The notes beneath the pieces are model-generated. The model did not search any database, was not told the DNA's origin, and worked only from the letters and a program-made list of their open reading frames with translations. A stretch of 37,785 nucleotides of DNA from a virus. This document shows positions 32,237-37,785 of the stretch, one piece after another. The stretch spans positions 1-37,785 of the IMG/VR virus record IMGVR_UViG_3300020405_000007. One strand, 5' to 3'. Positions within the stretch are counted from its first letter, which is position 1; every line of letters starts with the position of its first letter. A program made the position numbers and the translations under genes.

Positions 32237-32588
32237 TGTGTCCGTTCCTTAGTTTGTCAGTTAATGTTTCCAGATCTATGACCCTGTCCTCAAGAAATTG
32301 TGAGTGCATATCGACAGCGTCAATCATTGGTAGTTTTTCCTCCACATCTTGCTTGAGCTTGTCGTGTTCTTTACTTAAAAATTCCAGGAGCATATATTGC
32401 TCTTGATCTATGGGGGTTTGAGCCGCTGCTTTTAGCAAGTCAGCGTTCATCAATTGAATTTCAGTCTCAACTATATTTAATCTTTGCTCGATACCAAAGT
32501 ACGCCCATACTCCTACTGCAACTGCACCAATAATTGATAGCAGGTTGCGTACAGGCATTGATATTGAGGTGTTGTCACTTACTTTCAT
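32229..32588 (-). CDS. Membrane protein with coiled coil, 119 aa (spanin-like candidate)
   Basis: 119 residues. The motif SMPVRNLLSIIGAVAVGVWAYFGI forms one N-terminal membrane helix, followed by a long heptad-like coiled coil rich in Glu, Asp and Leu (about 35-115). Its topology (N-in, periplasmic coil) fits an inner-membrane spanin, and the place between holin and endolysin fits lysis. There is no clear partner lipoprotein. The SMPVRNL start is one I associate with uncharacterised T7-like and cyanophage genes. Confidence 0.5.
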   Translation of the reverse strand: MKVSDNTSISMPVRNLLSIIGAVAVGVWAYFGIEQRLNIVETEIQLMNADLLKAAAQTPIDQEQYMLLEFLSKEHDKLKQDVEEKLPMIDAVDMHSQFLEDRVIDLETLTDKLRNGHSD

Positions 32589-32812
32589 ACTTCCTCCAGC
32601 TGTGTTCCTTCACAAAAAAATGTCCAGGTCTTTAATGTTTTATCTTCTCTAGTGCCGTGTACTTCAACAAGTTTATAAACTAGCTCTGCCTTATTCCAAA
32701 AAACATAATCCAGGCACTCTATCTTTGTTTTAAATGTTTCGTCGTTATATATTGAATATGTTGGCCCTGTTATATCGTGGTGCCATAGCATTGCAGTTAT
32801 AACCCAAATCAT
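32585..32812 (-). CDS. Small protein with N-terminal hydrophobic segment, 75 aa
   Basis: 75 residues. A short hydrophobic start (MIWVITAMLW) and two cysteines (one in KIECLDYVFW, one near the end FFCEGTQLEE) suggest an exported or membrane-associated protein. It is coupled to the spanin-like gene and the holin by 4-bp overlaps. Possibly a lysis accessory; no family recognised. Confidence 0.5.
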   Translation of the reverse strand: MIWVITAMLWHHDITGPTYSIYNDETFKTKIECLDYVFWNKAELVYKLVEVHGTREDKTLKTWTFFCEGTQLEEV

Positions 32813-33216
32813 TTTTTAAACTTATTAAGTGTTGTGACACCAAAACTACCTCCAACAATTGTTAGTATAATTATCCAAAAGTAATCGTTTGCTGATTTAA
32901 GTATCTCCCATCCCGCTGCCATCCAGGGCTGCGTCCAGGGTAAAAAATGCATTAATAGTATGGCAGAAAACCACAGGGTTAAAAATTCATCTTTAAGACT
33001 ATTCTCTTGTTGCTTAACTTGCTCTAACTGTACACCAATCTTGGCAACATCAACTTGCTTTGCAGCCTCAATCTCTTTTGCTTTTATAATTTTATCTTTA
33101 TCAATTTTGTGCTGTATTGCACCAACGGTTTTTTCTGTAATAATTTTTGTAATAGGATTATTAAGAAGGCCACCACCTAAACCAAGTAAAGGTTTTATTA
33201 ACATCAAAGGATTCAT
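32809..33216 (-). CDS. Holin of the GTA 3-TM type
   Basis: 135 residues. A Gly/Leu-rich N-terminus (LIKPLLGLGGGLL) precedes a charged helical stretch. ENSLKDEFLTLWFSAILLMHFLPW, a middle segment, and YFWIIILTIVGGSFGVTTL follow. This layout, with the SLKDEF entry to the membrane region, is that of the GTA_holin_3TM family. It lies one base after the M15 endolysin stop, as expected for a lysis pair. It forms holes in the inner membrane to release the endolysin. Confidence 0.75.
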   Translation of the reverse strand: MNPLMLIKPLLGLGGGLLNNPITKIITEKTVGAIQHKIDKDKIIKAKEIEAAKQVDVAKIGVQLEQVKQQENSLKDEFLTLWFSAILLMHFLPWTQPWMAAGWEILKSANDYFWIIILTIVGGSFGVTTLNKFKK

Positions 33217-33217
33217 A

Positions 33218-33601
33218 TTAGTACTTCCATATTGTTGGGTTAGGTCTTCGGTCCAAGTGTATAAACGATGGAGTGTTTATACCAATACCTGTCCAGCCAA
33301 GGTTTAATGCCAGTGTTAATAACTTTATTGCATCTTCCCCACTTACGGCAACATCCACGGCCCCCGACGAGTGATAACCTGGACTGGACTTCTTGGCTTC
33401 TATAGGATGTTCTGGTGATCTATAACCTGATGTTATTCTCATAGGTTTGCCGTAGGCATCCCGCAGCTCTTGTAGAGCTATCAAAAAATCTTCTGGTAGA
33501 TTTATAGTACCTGTATGTTGACAAGCTAACTCTTTGTAAGAAAATGAGGGCCACTTGTCCTGTCCACTGTTAAAGTGTGACTCGTCCGTTATCATCGACA
33601 T
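33218..33601 (-). CDS. M15-type endolysin peptidase
   Basis: 127 residues. SFSYKELACQHTG, then ALQELRDAYGKPMRITSGYRSPEHP, YHSSGAVDVAV (His77 and Asp83) and FIHLD (His115) are the zinc-binding pattern of peptidase M15 (family 3) endolysins, which cut peptide cross-links in peptidoglycan. No signal peptide, so it needs the adjacent holin. Its 5' end overlaps the upstream nuclease-like gene by 32 bp. Confidence 0.85.
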   Translation of the reverse strand: MSMITDESHFNSGQDKWPSFSYKELACQHTGTINLPEDFLIALQELRDAYGKPMRITSGYRSPEHPIEAKKSSPGYHSSGAVDVAVSGEDAIKLLTLALNLGWTGIGINTPSFIHLDRRPNPTIWKY

Positions 33602-33884
33602 ATATTATCTCTATCCTTATTGGTCTTAAATTTTTTGCCAAAGATCGTTGAAAGCTATTTAAAGCTCTATTGATCCGTGGGTTGTGTGTTTTTTTTACAG
33701 TCTTGCGCATAGATGCAAACTTTACATCATAGTATCTATGCTCACCTGTTTTTTTATTTATTGTAATTATATCAATTGGCCCAAGACCGCCCGTGGGCAA
33801 AAAAGTAAGTATGTCTGGGTCATTTGCTAAATATGCTACTGCTCGTAGCTCTGCTACGACTCCTCTGGTATTTGATAATGCCAT
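33570..33884 (-). CDS. Small PD-(D/E)XK nuclease-like protein in lysis cassette
   Basis: 104 residues. GVVAELRAVAYLANDPDILTFLPTGG carries Glu12, GPIDII gives Asp38 and YYDVKF gives D-V-K at 53-55. These are the E...D...(D/E)xK residues of Holliday-junction resolvase-type and VRR-Nuc folds. The rest is basic (RKTVKKTHNPRINR). DNA-cleavage function is likely, but why it sits between two lysis genes is unclear. Confidence 0.6.
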   Translation of the reverse strand: MALSNTRGVVAELRAVAYLANDPDILTFLPTGGLGPIDIITINKKTGEHRYYDVKFASMRKTVKKTHNPRINRALNSFQRSLAKNLRPIRIEIIYVDDNGRVTL

Positions 33885-33887
33885 CCA

Positions 33888-34097
33888 TTAAATAAAAAAG
33901 GCCTTAATTAAGAGAGTAATTACTCCTGAAAATAAAACTGTTGATACAGTCACAACAATTTTAGTCAAAGAGGAAATGTCTCTGTTGATATGCCAAATAT
34001 GATTGTTTACCAGGGTGTCTAATTTTTGATTTATAAGACGCAGCTCTCCCCTAATCTCAATTATATCTTCTTTATTTTTTTGTGCTTGATCTGTCAT
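33888..34097 (-). CDS. XhlA-like holin or lysis accessory, 69 aa
   Basis: 69 residues. A polar coiled-coil start (EDIIEIRGELRLINQKLDTLVN) leads into a C-terminal membrane helix (IVVTVSTVLFSGVITLLIKAFF). That is the layout and length of the haemolysin XhlA family, found with holins and endolysins. It may assist the holin at 32809-33216. Confidence 0.6.
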   Translation of the reverse strand: MTDQAQKNKEDIIEIRGELRLINQKLDTLVNNHIWHINRDISSLTKIVVTVSTVLFSGVITLLIKAFFI

Positions 34098-34098
34098 T

Positions 34099-34308
34099 TT
34101 AAAAATAAACTAAAACATTTAAGTAATCTAATATTGGTGCGTACTTCCATCCAAAACCAAAGAAAAAGTTTGCAACATAAATAAATCCATTGATTATTAA
34201 TATTTTGGTACCTAAAAATATAAAAATTAACCACAGTATGGTTTTGAGTAAACCGTAATTTCTATAAAAATTAATTATGATTCTAAGTAGAGGCCAGTTC
34301 CATTTCAT
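34099..34308 (-). CDS. Small membrane protein, 69 aa
   Basis: 69 residues, very hydrophobic and aromatic, with two probable membrane segments (LKTILWLIFIFLGTKILIING; FIYVANFFFGFGW). It is coupled by ATGA overlap to the COQ4-like gene and precedes the XhlA-like gene. It could be an extra holin or a partner of the COQ4-like protein at the membrane. No family recognised. Confidence 0.5.
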   Translation of the reverse strand: MKWNWPLLRIIINFYRNYGLLKTILWLIFIFLGTKILIINGFIYVANFFFGFGWKYAPILDYLNVLVYF

Positions 34309-35162
34309 ATTGTGTCAATCTTATTAGACTTCTCCATATCTTTTTTTTCGTTTTCTACCCAGGGATTATAGTAATCAAACTTTTCAATATGCAGACAAGC
34401 GTAAGGACTAAAATGATTATGATACCTTTTTTCAAACGCTTCATATAAAGGCACTTCACCAATGTTAAATTTTTTTCTAACCTCTTCTAAATCACTTTCT
34501 AAAAATTCTAATGGACTGCGGTAGCCAATATCTTTTACACACTTGTTTAAATTAGCCTGGCACTCTTTGTACACTTCCCAAACACCCCTGTAATCTCCTG
34601 TTCTTCTTGCAACAGATAAGAAAACAAAGAAGCCAATAATCTTTGATGGTTTGTAATCTAATAAATGTCCTGTTATTTGTTGTACCAATCCCTCACCTAA
34701 TGCGTGAGTATTGTATTTAAAAAGTGTATGCAATATATCGTGTGAAATAACAACGTGACGAGATAAGTTTGTTCTCACAACATCAAGACGAGATTTTACT
34801 TCGGCATCTTTAAATCTTTGGTTATATAAACTTTCTAGACCGTGATTTTTTACAATCTTATAATACGCAGCACCCACTGTATTTTCTGGTAAAGATGATA
34901 AATATTTAAGATCCATTAATTTAGGTAAGACTGTTCGTTCAACATATTCTTTATCATTGTGTTTACGGCCCCATACAATATCTTGACCTAAAGTTGTTTG
35001 GGTAGCTTTATTCATCATCATTAAACCAAATGGAAATTGCATTTCTCGGTATAGTGTTGTGACAGGTATACCAAGTTTATCCTCCTCCATCTGCTCCTCA
35101 TTTTTACTGTATATGTTAACAATGTCATTTAATGATTTACCAATTTTATATAAATTCCACAT
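34305..35162 (-). CDS. COQ4-like ubiquinone-biosynthesis-family protein
   Basis: 285 residues. Features of the COQ4 family in order: LPENTVGAAYYKI at 91-103 (family pattern L-P-x-x-T-x-G-x-A-Y), then SRHVVISHDILHTLFKY with HDILH at 141-145 and Glu157, which is exactly HDxxHx11E, the family's metal-binding motif. A helical region with IGFFVFLSVAR follows. In eukaryotes COQ4 acts at the C1 position of the ubiquinone head group. Bacterial and phage homologues are less understood. The gene is in the late region between tail-tip and lysis genes. Activity is unproven, but the metal residues are intact. Confidence 0.7.
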   Translation of the reverse strand: MWNLYKIGKSLNDIVNIYSKNEEQMEEDKLGIPVTTLYREMQFPFGLMMMNKATQTTLGQDIVWGRKHNDKEYVERTVLPKLMDLKYLSSLPENTVGAAYYKIVKNHGLESLYNQRFKDAEVKSRLDVVRTNLSRHVVISHDILHTLFKYNTHALGEGLVQQITGHLLDYKPSKIIGFFVFLSVARRTGDYRGVWEVYKECQANLNKCVKDIGYRSPLEFLESDLEEVRKKFNIGEVPLYEAFEKRYHNHFSPYACLHIEKFDYYNPWVENEKKDMEKSNKIDTI

Positions 35163-35164
35163 TA

Positions 35165-35872
35165 TTACCTCGATATTAGAAATATTCTTAAAACTTTATC
35201 TGAAGTATTTTGTACTTCAATAGAAATACTTGTAAATTTTCTACAGGTATATTGATCTATTTGTGCTGCGCCTACAGTGCAGCTCTGACTAAAAAAAATA
35301 TATTTAAGTGAATTTGAATTGTAATCTTGGTTAATAGTTTTTGTTTCACCTACAGGAATATCTAAAACATCTATTTCAAAGTTTTCCTCTTTAGATAAAA
35401 CACAAAATAATCTTGTATCATCTTCAAGAGCTTCTAACTTTGTTCCCACGGCCAATAAGTGTCTGCTTGAGTTTGGACTTATAACATCATAGTCTGCTCC
35501 AAATTTATATGTGTATAAATATTTTTTGTTTGCAATTGCATCCTCTGTTGTGCTTTCAGTAAAATCACCCTGTCTTACTTTGTCATTGTTGTTGAGAGCT
35601 TTCATTCTATCAATGTCAGCTGCTGTGATGTTGTCATCATCGTTCCAATAACTGGTGTGTTCTACTTTACCTTGCACTAATGATATTCTATTTGTTCTAC
35701 CAAAAACTTTATTGCTTTGACTATCATACGTCACCGTATCTGGTTTCATAACATCATCCATTGAGTCTCGGTCAATAACTTTACCTATATCACCAGATAC
35801 TATTGTTGTTTGAAATAAATCATCAATATTCATAGACCACGATGGATCTTTAGCACTAAACTCGTATTTCAT
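35165..35872 (-). CDS. Hypothetical protein, 235 aa
   Basis: 235 residues, mixed beta/alpha, acidic, without membrane segments. It lies 2 bp before the COQ4-like gene and directly after the unknown gene at 35873. Visible stretches include VDRDSMDD-like acidic turns and a beta-rich C-terminus (FTSISIEVQNTSDKVLRIFLI). I do not recognise a family. Position next to tail-tip genes suggests a virion-associated or receptor-related role. Confidence 0.5.
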   Translation of the reverse strand: MKYEFSAKDPSWSMNIDDLFQTTIVSGDIGKVIDRDSMDDVMKPDTVTYDSQSNKVFGRTNRISLVQGKVEHTSYWNDDDNITAADIDRMKALNNNDKVRQGDFTESTTEDAIANKKYLYTYKFGADYDVISPNSSRHLLAVGTKLEALEDDTRLFCVLSKEENFEIDVLDIPVGETKTINQDYNSNSLKYIFFSQSCTVGAAQIDQYTCRKFTSISIEVQNTSDKVLRIFLISR

Positions 35873-36229
35873 CTATATACTTGTACTTTCTGTCATCTCT
35901 TGTTCTTCATCAAAATTATTTAGATGATATTCAAATTTTTGTTTTCTTTTATCTATTATTTCGTGCGTTTCAAAATCCACAAAATAATTTTCTGTATCAT
36001 ACCCAAGTTCTTTCAGCCATTGTTCGTGTATTTTTATTAATTCATCTCTATGCTTAATATCCCAATCAATGTGATTATCTCTTAAATAAAAATATTTAGT
36101 TTCTGCAGTAAAGTTTTGAGGGATATATTGAGTCTCAATTAAATCATCAAAACGAATAACACCATTGACTATATGCTCACAGCCCTTTTCTGCATAAACA
36201 GATTGTTTTTTTTCGTATTCTAAAATCAT
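35873..36229 (-). CDS. Hypothetical protein, 118 aa
   Basis: Start chosen at ATG 36229, which overlaps the tail-tip gene stop (ATGA); an upstream in-frame start at 36289 would overlap that gene by 64 bp. The protein is acidic and helical with many aromatic residues (KYFYLRDNHIDWDIKHRDELIKIHEQW). A C-terminal run of Glu/Asp/Asn follows. No family recognised. Confidence 0.5.
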   Translation of the reverse strand: MILEYEKKQSVYAEKGCEHIVNGVIRFDDLIETQYIPQNFTAETKYFYLRDNHIDWDIKHRDELIKIHEQWLKELGYDTENYFVDFETHEIIDKRKQKFEYHLNNFDEEQEMTESTSI

Positions 36230-36837
36230 TGGTTTATAATATTTGTTCCTGAGCCACTTGTTGAAAATTGAAAACTTTGATTGGCCCATTCCCAGGTTGT
36301 TGCATTACCACCTGTCGAATAACTTGCATTAGCTCTAAGCAATGTTTTATTGCCTACTAAATTTCCAAGATTTAAACAACTTGACGGTATAAACCAACTG
36401 GTAAAACCACTATTTGCTAATGTACCACTAGCAATTAATCTGAGGTCAGTTATACTTTGTCCTCCTTTACCAATACTTGATGATGACCCCATAACCACCC
36501 AAGTTGGGTTAAATCCATTTGAAAATGCAGTTGATTGAGGGTTGTTGCTTAAACTTCCAATATTTGTAGCACTTGCAAATCCTACTATACTTCCTAAACC
36601 ACCGTTTCCATTAACCATAGCATAACTGTAGCTTGTTGGAGCAGGGCTTGTATTGCTCTGTCCGTGAAAGTCTGACAAAGAGATAGTTCCTGATGTTGGT
36701 ACATTTGCGTTGTTGCTGTGATTAGCTACAAAACTTCCACCTTTATAATACTCGGAAAGTGAGTGACTTCCACTCCCTCCGTACTCCCCAACCAGTGAAT
36801 TTATCGATATTGCGTTTCCTGCTGCTGGTAAAGTCAT
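36226..36837 (-). CDS. Putative tail-tip / receptor-associated protein, 203 aa
   Basis: 203 residues rich in Ser, Gly and Asn. The N-terminus MTLPAAGNAISINSLVGEYG, then SLSEYYKGG and GTISLSDFHGQS, is a recognisable phage tail module (start MTLP-x-x-G-x-I-S, end I-S-L-S-D-F-x-G). The body looks beta-sandwich-like. It follows the fibre gene with a 4-bp overlap and probably decorates the tail tip or fibre. Confidence 0.65.
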   Translation of the reverse strand: MTLPAAGNAISINSLVGEYGGSGSHSLSEYYKGGSFVANHSNNANVPTSGTISLSDFHGQSNTSPAPTSYSYAMVNGNGGLGSIVGFASATNIGSLSNNPQSTAFSNGFNPTWVVMGSSSSIGKGGQSITDLRLIASGTLANSGFTSWFIPSSCLNLGNLVGNKTLLRANASYSTGGNATTWEWANQSFQFSTSGSGTNIINQ

Positions 36838-37785
36838 ACTTTGCTTTTTAATTCTTCGATTTCAGCTTTTAATTCTTTGATTGATTCAACAAGCAATCCA
36901 ACAACATTTCCATATCTAACAGATTTAAATTTTTCATCGTCATTGCCTATTTCGTGTGTATCATATACTACCTCTGGTAATACTTTTTCCAATTCTTGTG
37001 CAATAAGCCCTGTAGATTTCTTGCCATCCTTTTTGTAATTAAATGTAATACCTTGCAATTGACTAACCTTTTCAAGTGCATCAGGAATAACCTCAATGTT
37101 TTCTTTTAGTCTTATATCTGATGGGGACCCAAAGGCTGTGACGTCACCTTTACAGATTATGGCACCTGCAGCTGACATATCAATCTGAACAGCAGTAATT
37201 GCAGAACCCCCGTCATTTCCTGAAAAGAAAATGTCCTTATCTTGTGTAGGGTGTGTAAAATAAGCATTTGAATTACTATTATCTCTAGTTATTGTTAAGA
37301 AATGTGTTCCTCCACATTCATACTTAAAATCGTTTCCTGCTGCATCAAAAACTATGTCCGCACCAACGTCAAAAGTTAAATCACCAGTATCGTTAGTAAT
37401 ATACGAACTACTACCACTATGATAGATAGTCATATCGTTTCCATCACCAAAAATAGCTTTTTTGTTATCTGCAAAATGCAATCCATTAGCAGAGGTAGAA
37501 ACCATTAAAGTATCATCGTGATAAAGACTTACCGCCCCATCACCATCAGCAGCTATCATAGTTTCAGTTCCTGCTGAATTTTGTAATCGGAAATTATCTG
37601 CCATAATCTCAAGACCTGTTAGTGCGTCTTGTTTAATTATTCCATTACTGCCATCGTGGAAAATTTCTAAATCGTTTCCTGTTCCAAACCTTGCTTTGAC
37701 ACTATCATTAAAATCAACGCCGTTAGATCCACCGACACCAGCTGGTACTGATCCAAAAGACAAAGTTCCACTACCGTTTGTTGTT
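36834..37785 (-). CDS. Tail fibre with S74 chaperone domain (5' end cut by window edge)
   Basis: Runs from the window edge to TGA at 36834-36836. It holds the shaft part (NGVDFNDSVKARFGTGNDL...) and the complete C-terminal peptidase S74 domain: SDIRLKENIEVIPDALEKV, GLIAQELEKVLPEVVYDTH and the closing Lys/Glu coil ending KSKV. The Met at 37763 is not a start; the frame continues upstream with SFGSVPAG preceded by NGSGTL. This is the missing end of the gene at 1-2759 (or its paralogue). Confidence 0.9.
   Translation of the reverse strand, partial: TTNGSGTLSFGSVPAGVGGSNGVDFNDSVKARFGTGNDLEIFHDGSNGIIKQDALTGLEIMADNFRLQNSAGTETMIAADGDGAVSLYHDDTLMVSTSANGLHFADNKKAIFGDGNDMTIYHSGSSSYITNDTGDLTFDVGADIVFDAAGNDFKYECGGTHFLTITRDNSNSNAYFTHPTQDKDIFFSGNDGGSAITAVQIDMSAAGAIICKGDVTAFGSPSDIRLKENIEVIPDALEKVSQLQGITFNYKKDGKKSTGLIAQELEKVLPEVVYDTHEIGNDDEKFKSVRYGNVVGLLVESIKELKAEIEELKSKV
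36952..37785. repeat. Terminal fibre-gene repeat, copy B (pairs with 1-834)
   Basis: Diverged second copy of the segment at 1-834, offset 36951. Near-identical at both ends, with about half the positions changed in the part corresponding to 555-700. Together the copies imply a circle of 36,951 bp with two fibre alleles. Confidence 0.85.

Noticed and set aside
35771-35781. Third copy of the late promoter (TTGACCGA on minus strand)
   Set aside because: Only the -35-like piece matches; the conserved spacer and TATAAT are missing and it lies inside a gene.
36834-37763. Separate short fibre gene starting at 37763
   Set aside because: The frame stays open upstream to the window edge and the Met lies inside a conserved shaft sequence that is internal in the gene at 1-2759.

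Overview
The window looks like an essentially complete, AT-rich genome of a temperate podovirus-type tailed phage. Its likely host is a marine alphaproteobacterium, possibly SAR11-like. This rests on T7-like tail tubular and internal-virion proteins, a head-tail connector portal, an S74-type tail fibre, a tyrosine integrase and the 3' end of a tRNA-Ser gene as a probable attachment site. The host group is inferred from base composition and gene style, not shown directly. I see no DNA polymerase, primase, helicase or RNA polymerase, so replication and transcription probably depend on the host.

Layout. The first 834 bases (1-834) and the last 834 bases (36952-37785) are colinear but diverged copies of the same tail-fibre segment. 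Joining them keeps the reading frame and gives one 958-residue fibre on a circle of about 36,951 bp. Late genes are all on the minus strand. They start at about 23.25 kb with the HGG protein, small terminase subunit, large terminase subunit, portal, scaffold and capsid. They continue through tail tubes A and B and four internal-virion or ejection proteins to the tail fibre (2759 to 1), and across the circle junction (37785 down to about 31779) to a tail-tip protein, a cassette with a COQ4-like gene, and lysis genes (XhlA-like protein, M15 endolysin, 3-TM holin). Two nearly identical 40-bp promoters, one before the terminase block and one before the tail fibre, appear to drive this region.

The early and regulatory part is 23.3-31.6 kb. 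A short plus-strand operon (23399-24517) ends at a strong terminator. A minus-strand operon (26643-24540) encodes a Cro/YdaS-like regulator, a nuclease-like protein and two HTH proteins. A plus-strand operon (26903-29939) encodes a recombination set (PD-(D/E)XK exonuclease, annealing protein, SSB-like protein) and small proteins (DUF3310, LexA-type HTH, zinc ribbon). The integrase operon (31519-29914, minus) lies beside attP at 31732-31755, which is flanked by two perfect 16-bp direct repeats that could be integrase arm sites.

Most notable points: (1) a predicted ejection protein carrying both a ParB-like domain and a RelA/SpoT synthetase-like domain with its key motifs; (2) a COQ4-like protein with the complete HDxxHx11E metal motif; (3) six small late proteins that are otherwise unlike but end in the same kind of tail (K-K-T-L-V-G or P-T-L-L-G); (4) the divergent fibre copies at the window ends; (5) the duplicated long-spacer promoter.
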